Part shown: positions 10,906 through 21,978 of the stretch, one piece after another
Layout: each line of letters begins with the position of its first letter
Position numbering within the stretch: the stretch's first letter is position 1
NCBI GenBank assembly: GCA_017893485.1
Contig: CM030365.1
Span: forward strand, 30,836,289 to 30,900,288
Direction: 5' to 3'
Length of the DNA: 64,000 bases
From: Hemerocallis citrina
Lineage: Eukaryota > Streptophyta > Magnoliopsida > Asparagales > Asphodelaceae
Made by a program: the position numbers and the translations under genes
The notes under the pieces: model-generated
What the model was told of the DNA's origin: nothing
Databases searched by the model: none
Seen by the model: only the letters and a program-made list of their open reading frames with translations

Positions 10906-12178
10906 TTATTTGAAAGATGACTGTTCTTCGGTAGGAAACTCCATGAATTTAAAAACATCAAATGTTACTTGCTCATGGTGCATTTGTTCCTCCACAATTG
11001 GTTCGTACTCTTCTTCCTTTGCAACCACATTTTGTTTGCCATTTTCTTCTTGTGGTTGTTCAAATGTCCTCCCGCTTCTTAGTGTTATTGCTTTGACATG
11101 CTCCTTGGGATTGACAAATGTGTTGTTTGGTAATGTTCCTACAGTTTTTTCGTTAAGAATATTTGAAATTTGACTAATTTGTACCTCAAGTTTGTGAATG
11201 GAAGCCGAAGTTGAATTTGTAACATTTTGGATTGCCAAATCTGTCTTTATGTATTGTTTTGTCTTTTACGTGTAGTGCATAAGCATATTTTCAAGTGTCG
11301 ACTTCTGTTCTTGTTGTGGAAAATTTTGAGGTGGTCTAATTGCTCCTTGATTGTTGTTCTGTGAAAAATTGGAGGTATTTCTCCATTCTTGATGATACGT
11401 GTTGGAATAAGGATTGTTTTGATATTGGAAATTTGACACGTAATTTGCTTGATTGAAATTTGATTGAGCAAAAGGGTTCCCCACTTGGTAATCTGTACGT
11501 GAGTGATTTCCTGCACAAAGATCACAAATCATTTTAGTATGAATAGCATTAAAGTTCATATTGCCTAATTTTTTAGATAAAATATCAACTTGTGCTGTTA
11601 AAGTAGTAATAGGATCAAGTTCAAAAATTCCAGCCACTTTTCTTGGCATTGTACTCTCTAAAGACCACTGGTAATTATTTGATGTCATCTCCTCTAAAAG
11701 TTCATAGGCTGCTTCATGAGTTTTGTTCATTAGTGCACCTCCAGCGTCAACCATAAATCGACCTGTAACTCCCAAACCATTACAGAATAGTTGAATTTGT
11801 AGCCATTTAGGTAGTTCATGAAGAGGACACTTTCTTAATAACTCTTTGTACATTTCCCATGCATCATACACAGACTCAGTCTCAAATTGAGTGAATGTGG
11901 CAATATCATTCCTTAGTTTTGCTGTCTTTGCCAGGCGAAAAATACTTAGCAATAATTTTTTGTGCAAGTCCTTCCCAAGTAGTAATACTACTAGGTGGTA
12001 GATAATGTAGCCAAGCCTTCGCCTTATCTCGTGATGAAAAAAGAAAGAGTCTCAATCTGATTGCATCATCTGATACTCCGTTGTGCTTGAATGTGTCACA
12101 AATTTCTAGAAAGTTTGCAATGTGAACATAAGGATCCTCGTGCGGTAGTCCCCAAAATTGAACAGTCTGTTGAATCAT
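10906..12178 (-). pseudogene. Athila-type gag (capsid) pseudogene
   Basis: Gag packages the element RNA. The first segment (12178-11906) contains PHEDPYVHIANFLEICDT and DKAKAWLHYLPPSSITTW, the conserved plant gag core. A 1-nt frameshift near 11940 leads to the segment 11967-11266 with KLRNDIATFTQFETES, YDAWEMYKELLRKCPLHE and QLFCNGL. The zinc knuckle reads CDLCAGNHSRTDY, so the last Cys is Tyr. After a TAA near 11266 the frame holds SASIHKLEVQISQISN and a TLRSGRTFEQP block (11238-10906), which in relatives leads into protease. Here protease and the rest of pol are absent. Confidence 0.88.
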
Positions 12179-12507
12179 TTGAATAATCGCCGGTTTAATC
12201 TCAAAATCGTTAGCTTCAATAATCGGCCTCTTTATGCTTGATATTGTTCCATGAATTTAGGGCATAGCATAATCTTTCAAAGCACTTTTTCATCGTTGTT
12301 CGCCATGATAATGAATTTGTATGTCCTAAAATATAAGTATTGAAAAAAAATAGAAAAACTGAAAAAAATAACATAAGAAAAATAAATAAAAGTAAGAGTA
12401 AGTCAAAAGAAAATAAAGAGGTAAAATAATAATAAAACAAAAGAAATAAAAAAAAAATCCAAACTAGTAATGATCTAGCCATTTTCAATATCAATAAAAG
12501 AATAACT

Positions 12508-12526
12508 TGTCCCCGGCAACGGCACA
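12508..12526 (-). other. Primer-binding site, tRNA-Asp type
   Basis: The minus strand reads GTGCCGTTGCCGGGGA just inside the LTR, against the tRNA-Asp-type site TGGCGCCGTTGCCGGGGA known from Athila. The first bases have mutated, and about seven bases separate it from the LTR. Confidence 0.8.
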
Positions 12527-12533
12527 AAAAACT

Positions 12534-14221
12534 TAATGTGAATATTTGCAAGTAAAAAAAAAACGCAACAAGTAGCATGGATAAGTAAAAAGAGTGTCGA
12601 ACCCTTAAGGACTAATTATTTTATTGAGTACCGATATTACTAGATTAACTACTATTTGGAAGATCGAAATTAATAAAGAAGATAACTAAATTAAGTTAAT
12701 CTAAAAATCTAACTAACTTAATTAAAGGGTGCGGAATCTGATATTTTTGTGATTTGTTAATGGCAAAATTAATTCTAGGACTTTTGATTTTACCTAGTTA
12801 ATTACACAATTTATAACTCCATACGAATAAAGAATTTATTTTTCCAAGTTGTAGACCAAAATTCCTAAATTATTTAATGCTTTATCTCGAATAACACCAA
12901 AAATATCTCCAACTAACAGTTTGTCATATCTCTATGCAAATTTAATTAATCGAAGACTCATTAAGTTCTGTGGATTTCTTAACGGTCACATCAATCGCAG
13001 TAAATAATCTCTAATTTTGCTCAATCAATGATGTTTAATTTATAGTTCTAAATCACAAATTACCTCTCGATCTCTCTATGATGCAATAAATCATACAAAT
13101 GTCTGTCCACCAATTGTACGCATTAAGAATAAAAATCAAACACACAACCATAGAAAAACTAAAAAAATAATATGGAATTAAAATTGTGTTATCAAAACTA
13201 GGCTACATCGAAGCCCTAGAAAATTAAATTTAGTTCATAATGGTTTTGCAATTAACAAACATTATTCTGGATTGCATGATAAAATTAGAGAAAGAAAAGA
13301 GATGCAAAAGGGACTGTTTTTTGTAAAAGAAATTGCAAACCAATTGCCTCGAAAAGTGTGTCGCCAAAGTCCAATCCCTTCTTTCTCTTCTCTGTCCCGT
13401 TCACCGAGCCATCTCGAAAACAACGTCGAAGTCACGTCTGGTTGTTAGGTGGGACCCACAGAGTTGTCACTTCTGCTGTCTCGAAGTCTACTGTCGCCAC
13501 ATCAGTAGGCTGACGTCACCCTCTGCCTCGCCAGAAGCTCCTGTGTCCTGTTCTCTCTCTCCCTTTTCTTCTTGAACCACTCGAAAACAGAGAGAGATCT
13601 GTCTGTCTCCCTCTCTGATAGGGTTTTTTATAATTTTTTTAAATTTTTTATTATTATGATTAGGGATTAGCCATCGCTCTTCCCTCGTTCAGCCCACTTT
13701 CTTCTCTTGTTTGCTCTTCTATTTATAGGTGTAGGAAACATAGGAATTATGGTTTAATTTTGCAGAAAAACCCCTATTCTTTCTTTATTTCCTTACTTCT
13801 TTAAGTTGCTCTTTTCTTTCTTGTTTCTTTTTCTTTTCTTTCACGTGCTGCACACACAAAATAAAGCAGAAATTAGGATTTAAAAATGAAAAATAAAATT
13901 AATTAGTTTAAATTAATTAAACTAACTAAAAATCATATTAGCTCAATTGGGAAATTAAAATTTATATTTTAATTTTCTCATGGCCCAAATTGTAAAATTT
14001 AAATTATCAAATCAATAAAAATAAATAAATCATTATGTTTGTTTTGTTTGTTGACTTTTACCAAAAATCTTCATTTTTTGTATCAAAAATCTTATTTCTT
14101 CAAAAATAATTAATTACTTGAAATCTTATGGAAATAAGACGAATTATAAACAAGATAGGCGAATACAAGTAATTTTAATGGGTAAATGAGCACAAATATT
14201 TGTATAAAAAAAGACACATCA
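12534..14221 (-). repeat. 5' LTR of the Athila-like element
   Basis: 1688 bp. It starts TAATGTGAATATTTGC (TG mutated to TA) and ends ACACATCA, next to target duplication GGTTG at 14222-14226. The TATA box on the minus strand is at 13720-13727. Divergence from 7604-9270 is dispersed base changes and short indels. Confidence 0.92.
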
Positions 14222-14226
14222 GGTTG

Positions 14227-14622
14227 GTCGGAGGATGAGTGGAGGTGGTGAGGGAGCGGGGGAGGGTGATGGCGACAGTGACTGGAAGTCGACGGGGGAT
14301 CGACGGGTGATTAGGTTTCAGGGAAGGGTTCGGAGGTTGAGCGGGGAAGAGAAGGCGATAGGGGGTTATTGGGTTTCGAGATAAGAGAAAAGGAAGAAGA
14401 AGAAGATAGGGTGTTGGGGATTTGGCGATTGGGGTTTTAACTTTGTACTGGATTTGGGAATAAGGGTATAACTTAGGATTTCTCACAAACCCTAATTTTA
14501 TCTGAATGTCTCACACAAAGAGATGAATGAAGAGCGAAAACTTAATCATAATAAATTTTTTAACCAAGAATAGCATATAATCTCATTATTCTCAAGGCCT
14601 ATATATAGGCTCAAAACAAATT
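14227..14622 (-). repeat. Left LTR of E1, second part
   Basis: This continues the block interrupted at 7603 and matches 29471-29862, including GGTGGTGAGGGAGC and the TATATATA box (14600-14607 here, 29841-29848 in the other copy). It is cut by the TGTAACCCC start of Tekay E5. Confidence 0.8.
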
Positions 14623-17600
14623 TGTAACCCCTATTTTTCTATTTTGGATTTTTATTGTATTTTTTTTCTTTTGTTGATTATTGTATCTGATTTCTTTTAA
14701 TAATAGAAAATTTCTTTTCTTGGGTTCTTTTATTCCATTTTGATCATTCCGTACTATTTTCTTATATTTTTGGCTCATTGCAAATTTGCTTTTCAAGTTT
14801 TGAGTTTGAATTATTCTGCTATGTGTTCATCTCTCCGATTTATATTCATTCATCTCTTTTTGGAGCCTAAACCTGTACCTTAAACTCATTAACCCGCAAC
14901 CCATAACCCCAACTTCTTAATCTCATATAAATACCCTATTACAAAAATCCTAATTATAATAATCTCCTCTCTCTCTCCCCTACCACTGCTATACTCTCTC
15001 TACTCATCCCGCTCTCTTCCTCCCCTTCTTTATTTCTCTTCAACCAACCCAACGCCAACCGCCCAAACCATCTCCGTCCATCTCTTCGACCACCTTCGAC
15101 CTCTCACCCTCCCGTCGCTATCCCCGTCGTCTCCTCAACCTCCAAACCCATCTACTCGTCGTCAACCCACGATCTCGCTGCCCTCTTATCCAACCTTCGC
15201 TCACTGCCATCCCCTTCACGTCGATGCCCCGCAACCGTCAACCACCCCATCGACGTCCTGTGCCGCTCTCCTTCCCATCTCGACCCCGAAGCCCTGCTCC
15301 TCCACCCTACTCTATTTTGGTGAAGAAACATAGCATTGAGTCCCTGTGAGCGCCGCCGTCGTCCACCGCTGTGCCAGCCGCCGCAGTCCCCACCGCTGCT
15401 CTTCTTCTTTTCTCATTGCCATGTTTGCTGTTCGGCGAGAGAGGGATTCATTTCGCCGTTTGGTGTTTTTGTGTAAGGGATCCGTGGTTGGGCTTGCTGC
15501 GGTTGCTGTTTTGTGTGGGCTTGAGTTTCTATTTTGTGTGTGTGTTTGCACGGGCTCGCACGTACTTCCGTGATCGTGGTTCGTTGCACGAGATTCTCAT
15601 CCCATTATTCTATATATTTGAATCTACTAATTAAAAGGTAAGTCTCTTTTTGAACTAGTTATTTGTTTTGTTCAAGATTTCTTTGATCTCCGCAAGTAGA
15701 TCCCAGTCTTTTCATCATATTGCTATTTGAATTCCGTTATGTATATTGTGGGTTTACACGAGATAACCCGATATATTCTTAACATCGTGCCCACATCTTT
15801 GATCTAAAACCTAGCCCCTCTTGAATTATTCATATGCACAATTACATGAAAAATAGCTAGATCCATACTAAAGAATTGTTGATCAATTGCATACATTAGA
15901 TTGAATTTGATTTGATGAATTGATTACCATGCCTGTGAAATTGCATCTTAAACCTGAAATTATGCATGTTAAACATCTAGCTTCACTTCGATTATTAAGT
16001 AGCATGAACTATATGGTTGTGTGATTAAATTGTTGCCTATTCATATCAAAATAAATTCTGGACTGCTGTTTGTTCCTTTTTGTATCAGATTTTCGATCAC
16101 GTTGATGTGGTAATTTGAAATAACTTTCTGAACATGAATTATAGCCCCATGAATCTATTTTCCAGAATTTTTAACAGATCTGAATTCTGAGATGTAATTT
16201 GGTAGATATCTTATTTTTAGTACAACTGTGCCAGAAATTCCAGATTCACAAATTCATGCATATCTTTTTGTTCTATAATTAAATTGAAAATGTTAACAGT
16301 AAAATAAAATTATAAAATTAATTTTGCTGAATGTGTAGGAATCACCTTGAATTTTATAGATTTAATTGATGAGTTTTCTGATCTATTTCACATGTATTTA
16401 TATAATTTATAACCTCCTGCCTGAACATAAATTCTGAAAAGAATACGAGTTTCAACAAAGTTTCTGTAGCTTTTATATGTCGTGTATATATTTGCTGGAA
16501 CCTCCAGAGAGTCTAGTTTCTAGAATTTTTGACAGATCCAGATTTACTTTTCTGTAGTAGCGGTAATCTATGTTTTTGCAAAGAAACGTCATGCTATCCA
16601 GATTGTTGGATTTGTGTTTAATAGATATGTTTGCTTCTTGCTTTGTATGTAACGAGTAGAATTAGTCACACCTAGCATAATACAACCTTGAAAAATTCTT
16701 GCATGCTCACATCGGATGAAAATAAACTATTAACAAGCCGGGGTATTATGGGTGGACTTGGTAGTGAACGATCGGAAAATGTACTCGGTAAAGGCCTTCT
16801 TGCTGTCCTGATTTATTACTTGGAAGGTGGAGAATTGCTTGTCATTGTGTGATCACATTGTCATGATAACTTTTCATCTTGTTACAGAGTACACAATCCG
16901 TGAATTCACCATCAGTCTAAAACGTTCACTGTGTGCTTGCACTGAAACTGTGGTATGGAACATATGGGACGAGGGAGTACGTGCACTAGATAGATTATTA
17001 AAATGATTAATAACCTGCATTTGATACTTCATGATTGATCCTGTATATCGTCATCAAGATAGAATTTAATTTGACATCATTCATTACATGCATGATTAAA
17101 TATAGACCGTTGATATTATTTCCTATCTTTGCTTTTGTTATTGACTCTGATCCCGTCTCATTTCTTTGATATATCATGTTCTTTTTATTCTCTATTTCCC
17201 TCTACTTGTTGTCCACGACTTGCTCTACGGACATTATTTTCTTTCTTTTAGATCAAGAATTTGCAGATACTGGAGAATCTATACCAGCAGGAATTGATGA
17301 GCAACGATTCTAGATGATGGAACTAAAGATTGAGCTGCTTAGTTTATTTTGTTGCTAGTTTTATTTCTTTGAACATTGTCTGGATATTATAACTTGTTCT
17401 GGGCTTATATTCCTCGTCGTTTATTTTTATTTCCTAGATATTGGATATTGTGTTTGATATTATTTGGATTATTTCATTATTATTGAAGTTTATCTTTGAT
17501 TCATGTGATTATATCTTTCTTGCATGGTTGTGTTATTGTTCATATTGCTGAATTAGTCTGGTACAGCTTATGGATGGTGTTTACATCATTCTCTGGGCCT

Positions 17601-17645
17601 ACGTTACGTACTCAGATTCTGTATTTTGGGAAGTGGGGCGTGACA
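14623..17645 (+). repeat. 5' LTR of Tekay E5
   Basis: 3023 bp from TGTAACCCC to GGGGCGTGACA. TATAAATA lies at 14926-14933, followed by a CT-rich, GC-rich leader (15000-15600). A consensus splice-donor motif AAAAG/GTAAGT falls at 15637/15638, and TTTCTTTTAG/ATCAAG at 17251 resembles an acceptor. Nothing else gene-like is visible. Confidence 0.93.
14926..14933 (+). promoter_or_regulatory. TATA box of Tekay E5 5' LTR
   Basis: TATAAATA in CATATAAATACCCTA. The 3' LTR has the equivalent at 25648-25655, about 270-300 bp from the LTR start in both, as expected for U3. Confidence 0.7.
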
Positions 17646-17654
17646 GGTTTTTAG

Positions 17655-17669
17655 TGGTATCAGAGCCCC
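17655..17669 (+). other. Primer-binding site, initiator tRNA-Met type
   Basis: TGGTATCAGAGCCCC, complementary to the 3' end of plant initiator tRNA-Met, starts nine bases after the LTR end. Confidence 0.9.
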
Positions 17670-17853
17670 AGGTTTGGATAATATGTTAGTCAAACATGAC
17701 TATCTTTATGAAGGTTTGGCTTTGATTGATATAGTAGTCAAGTTTGGCTCTTACCGGGTTAACTCAGTAATGTGCACACCATATTGATCACATGAATATA
17801 TAATAACCAACATATAATCTGGGTACTGACCATCTTTGCTCGTGTTTCAGGCT

Positions 17854-19046
17854 ATGGCTCGTGAGAATTTTTCTTCTTCCCATCCGAAGGATGAGCATCC
17901 CGACAACGGTGCTATTCTTCAGACGATTCACCAGATGATGACTCTCCAGCAGGAGCACAATGAATTGATGAGGGCCACTTTGGCGACCAATGGGACTGCC
18001 GCTGGACCTGCACCTGGGCCACTGCCACTAAGGCCCGGTACAGTGGCAGATTTCATGAGGCTATACCCGGATAAATTTTTGGGTACTGAGTCGCCGCTGG
18101 AGGCCGAGCAATGGCTTATCCGGATGGACCAACTACTGATCGCCGCCCGTGTTACTGATGCTGATCGTGTGGATGTGGTTAGCATCCAATTGGTGGATCT
18201 TGCTCACGTCTGGTGGGCCACTTTCTTAGAGAGCTTCATGACGAACTTTCCCAGTGTTACCAAGGCAGAGATGGAACGAAAATTCATTTTCCTAACTCAG
18301 GTCAGCTAGATAATGTTCTTAAATGTCATTGTTGTTGCCTACTTCACCTATGACAATATTAATTTGAGCATTGTCTTATCCAGAGAAACCGTTCCGTGGA
18401 CGAGTATGCTGCAGAGTTCACTTGGCTCAGGCGCTTCGCTCCTTCCCTCATGGTCACTGATGAGGATAGGGCTCGTAGATTCCAGTTGGGCTTGAGTTTT
18501 CTCATCCAGGACCGCTTGGCTGTTCTTCGGCTTTGTGCCTATGCCAACGTTCTTGATGCTGCTCGGATTCAGGAGCAGACCCTCAGCAGATCAGGTGTTC
18601 CTTAGCAGTCTGTTTTGCACCCTATTGCAGTTCGGCCTGCCAGAGAACCTATTTGGAGGCCAGTTCCACCCCCTCCCGCGAGAGTACAGCTGTACGCACC
18701 TATTGTTCCGAGAACTTTTGAGACTTGTGGCTATTGCCATATGACTAGGCATTCACAGCTAGACTGCAGGATAGCCAATCGACTGTGTCTAGTGTGTGGG
18801 TGCAATGACCATATGGTTCGTGACTGTCCGAGGAACAGGATTCCTGCACCGGCTACTGGTGCTGCTCAGCTAGGAGCGCCGACTCGTGGTCAGGGTAGAC
18901 CGCCTCTTCCACCGCAAAGGAAAGCTTTTGATCAGAGGCTTGTAGCCGCTAGAGGAGGCCAGGCTGGGAGTCGTGGTCAGGCTTATAACCTGACAGCCGA
19001 GGAAGTAGAGGTAGATGTTGGAGTGGTTGCAGGTATATCGCAGTAG
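17854..19046 (+). pseudogene. Tekay gag with zinc knuckles, interrupted by an intron-like segment
   Basis: The start is the ATG at 17854 (MARENFSSSHPKDEH); upstream codons in frame have no ATG. The capsid core shows FMRLYPDKFLGTESPLEAEQ and DLAHVWWATFLE. The frame is interrupted at 18301-18383 by an 83-bp GT-AG segment. Joining the flanks gives the normal gag block with RNRSVDEYAAEFTWLRRFAPSL. A TAG stop lies at 18603-18605. Beyond it are two CX2CX4HX4C knuckles, CGYCHMTRHSQLDC and CLVCGCNDHMVRDC, then a Gln/Arg/Gly-rich tail. The frame ends in a TAG at about 19044. Confidence 0.9.
18301..18383 (+). other. Intron-like GT-AG segment inside Tekay gag
   Basis: 83 bp, T-rich, bounded CTCAG/GTCAGC and TTATCCAG/AGAAAC. 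It starts and ends at codon boundaries (phase 0) and contains stop codons. Removing it restores the conserved gag alignment with no lost residue. It has no flanking duplication that would suggest a transposon insertion. Confidence 0.65.
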
Positions 19047-19189
19047 TTGTCCTTTTCTTTTCTTCATTTCAGTTTTTTTGCATGTTATTCTCCCTTCTTT
19101 TGTACAATTATTTGTGTATATATCTTGCTAGCATCTTATTCTTTCGTTTGATTTTCTTTTATGTGTTATTTTATTCTTCTCCCTTCTAG
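19033..19189 (+). other. Second intron-like segment between gag and protease
   Basis: 157 bp, strongly T-rich, with donor GTTGCAG/GTATAT and acceptor CCCTTCTAG/CTCATG. Splicing would join VVA to AHVLFDSGATHS in frame (phase 1). As far as I recall, relatives carry about ten extra linker residues here, so the exact ends are less certain than for the first segment. Confidence 0.45.
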
Positions 19190-19492
19190 CTCATGTTTTG
19201 TTTGATTCTGGTGCTACCCACTCTTTCATTTCCTCCCGTTTTGTTGATCAGCATAGTTTGGCAAGCGATACTATGCCCGCAGCTTGGGACATCACCACAG
19301 GTGGAGGTGTCGTTGTCTGTTCTAGGGTATGCAAGCAAAGCCCGTTGCTGATTGGTGCTGTGGATTTCTTGGCTGATTTGATTGTGATTCCCAATTCCGG
19401 TTTCGGTGTCATTCTGGGCATGGATTGGTTGGTGTTTCTTGTGCCTAGATTGATTGCCACAAGAAGAAGGTGACTTTCAGGCTTTCTGGTCA
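19190..19492 (+). pseudogene. Tekay aspartic protease (decayed)
   Basis: It contains the active-site motif LFDSGATHSFIS and the late motif ILGMDWL with about 70 residues between, the size of a Ty3 protease. A 1-nt loss near 19431, directly after GMDWL, shifts the frame, and a TAG follows in the corrected frame at about 19447. The protease would cut the gag-pol precursor. It is preceded by the intron-like segment ending at 19189. Confidence 0.85.
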
Positions 19493-20470
19493 ACTAGAGT
19501 TTGTTTTCCATGCGGGTGAGACACCGTCAGGGCGTGTCAAGAACTCGAAGGATCCCAAGGCTGTTTCGCTTGTGTTGTTGGGCTCTGATGGGGTTGTTAC
19601 ACCCTTTGTTGTGCAGAATTTCCTTGATGTCTTTCTCGAGGATTTGCCCAGTTTGCCGCCCGACCGAGATGTGGAGTTCAGCATTGATGTTCATCCAGGT
19701 ATGACACCTAATATCAAGAGTCCGTATCGCATGGCACCGGTTGAATTGGCGGAGCTGAAAGTGCAAGTTCAGGAGCTGTATGATAAGGGTTTCATCAGGC
19801 CTAGTGTTTTGCCTTGGGAACCCCAGTTCTGTTCGTCAACAAGAAGGATGGTAGCCACAAGCTTTATATTGACTATAGAGAGTTGAACAATGTCACTATT
19901 AAGAATCGGTATCCATTGCCGAGGATTCACAATTTGTTCAACCAACTAGGAGGTGCTTCTGTGTTCTTGAAGTTGGATCTTCGTTCCGGGTATCATCAAG
20001 TTAAAGTGAAGTCAGAAGATGTTCCGAAAATGGCTTTCCGAACGAGGTACAGGCATTATGAGTTCTTGGTGATGCCCTTCGGTGTTACTAATGCACCGAC
20101 AGTGTTCATGAGTCTGATGAACTAGGTGTTCTCGCTGTTCTTGGATCAGCTTGTCGTGGTCTTCATTGATGACATATTGGTGTATTCTCGAAATAGGGAA
20201 TATCATGCTGAACATCTGAAGGTGGTTCTACAGACCTTAAGAGAGAATCAGCTGTATGGGAAGCTCAATAAGTGTGAGTTCTGGCTGGATCGGGTTGCTT
20301 TTCTGGGTCATATTATTTCTGGTGCTGGTGTTTCTGTGGATCCGTCGAAGATCTCTGCGGTCAAGGATTGGCCTATTCCAAGTCTGTTCCTGAGGTTCGG
20401 AGTTTTCTTGTTTTGGCCGGCTATTATCGGAAGTTCGTTCAGGATTTTGTGAAGATTGCCGAGACTCTGA
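19493..20470 (+). pseudogene. Tekay reverse transcriptase (decayed)
   Basis: Starts after the [14 protein letters not shown] linker. Blocks present: [38 protein letters not shown] (1-nt loss near 19815), [62 protein letters not shown] and [17 protein letters not shown] at about 20123 interrupts MN/VFS. A 1-nt loss near 20390 splits DWPIP from [10 protein letters not shown]. All RT active-site residues are visible, but in three frames. Confidence 0.9.
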
Positions 20471-21084
20471 CTAGTTTGATGAAGGAACAGAGATTTGATT
20501 GGGATGAAGCTCATGATGAAGCTTTTGCCGAGTTGAAGCATTGGTTGACGTCAGCGCCTATGCTGACTATACCTGACAGTTGGGGTGGTTTTGTGATCCA
20601 TTGTGATGCATCGGTAGAGGTTTAGGAGCAGTGTTGATGCAGCGAAGTAGGGTTGTCGCTTATGTATCGAGGCAGTTGAGACCTCATGAGAAGAACTATC
20701 CTACGCATGATCTGGAGCTTGCGGCCGTGGTTTTTGCCTTGAAGTTGTGGAGGAATTATTTGCTTGGGGATAGGGTGGAGATATTCACAGATCACAAGAG
20801 CCTCAAGTATGTGTTCACGCAGGAGGAACTGAACATGAGGCAAAGAAGATGGCTGGAATTGATGGCAGATTTTGACATCAATTTGCAGTATCACCCGGGC
20901 AGAGTGAACTTGGAGCCTGATGCTTTGAGTTGGAGGCCTGTCGCTATGTTCCTTACTAAGTAGAAGGAATTAGTGGAGGATATGAGGAGGCTGGAGTTGG
21001 ATGTGCTACTTCATGGATCATCTCGGCAGTTCATGATGTTGCAGTTGCAGTCTTCTTTGATTGAGCAGATGAAGGAAGCCTAAG
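20471..21084 (+). pseudogene. Tekay RNase H and start of integrase, cut by solo LTR
   Basis: Continues RT with FDWDEAHDEAFAELK and IHCDAS. A 1-nt loss near 20614 separates it from [51 protein letters not shown] and [19 protein letters not shown] stop near 20961 follows VAMFLTK. The integrase lead-in LQLQSSLIEQMKEA ends at a TAA next to the solo LTR insertion (target CTAAG, 21080-21084). Confidence 0.88.
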
Positions 21085-21593
21085 TGTAATGCCCCGATTT
21101 TTCATTTATGAAAAATTATTTATTTTTGCACGTAGTGTGCACGTGCCATTTTTCGCAATATGAAATTTTATAATGAATGATGAGTATATGCATATATGTT
21201 TGTTAGATTATTTTTTATAAAGGCCTTTGTTCAAATAAACTTAAGCCCAAAATTTAATTTATTTATTTTTGTAAAAACTATTAGTTTGGCCCATCAATTT
21301 AAGCCCATAAATTAATTCTTTTAATAACAACTTGTAAGGTAAACATCTTTCAAAAGATTATTTTTTTTAAAGGTGCATATGTGCAAGTTTCATATGGAGA
21401 CTAGAGTAGCACGTGCATGCAACATGGTGTGCATTGCACACTATTTCTCCTTGGCCAGTTTTTGGAAGAGGTGGAGATAGTGTAGGGGTGGTTACTTAGT
21501 TGTGGGTAGTTATTACAACTCCTACTCTCATCTTAGCCTTCCATCTCATAACCATCTACTAAATCCTAACCCTCCATTTCACCAAGGATGTAG

Positions 21594-21601
21594 TATAAAT
21601 A
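21594..21601 (+). promoter_or_regulatory. TATA box of the solo LTR
   Basis: TATAAATA in TAGTATAAATACCCCCC, about 510 bp from the LTR start. Confidence 0.6.
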
Positions 21602-21978
21602 CCCCCCTCCATTGTCTTCTTCATTAAAGATCCATTGAAAGAGAAAGATATTTTTTAGAGAGTTGTGAGTGTGTGTACCTTGGAGGCCGGTCATCACTGC
21701 AGAAGGATTCTCGGATTGACTAGGAGCAAGGAGAAGAAGACACGTTATCACACTAGAAGGCTTTCACTGGATTTCGTTTTTCGTCAATAAGGTGGGTGTT
21801 TCTCATGACTTCTAGAATAGAATTCATGTTAGAATTGAGTTTGAATTGTGTATGCGTGTGTGGACTGAAGTGATAAAATGACCGCTTAATTGAAATCTTT
21901 TTATGCTATATATAATGTAGAAAATGTGAATGATTGATAAAGAAATAATGATATCTAGAAAACTGGAAACGACCCGTA

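Larger units (their letters stand above)
7604..14221 (-). mobile_element. Complete Athila-like, gag-only LTR element (non-autonomous)
   Basis: The element has LTRs of 1667 and 1688 bp with inverted ends TGATGTG and CACATCA. Perfect 5-bp target duplications GGTTG lie at 7599-7603 and 14222-14226. On the minus strand the order is LTR, PBS complementary to the Asp tRNA 3' end, gag, about 1.6 kb of non-coding DNA, PPT (AAGTTTGGGGGT) and LTR. The tRNA-Asp site, the gag sequence and the GGGAGGCAACCC block near 10545 are Athila features. No RT, RNase H or integrase is visible in the 3.26 kb interior, so mobility would need another element's pol. Confidence 0.9.
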
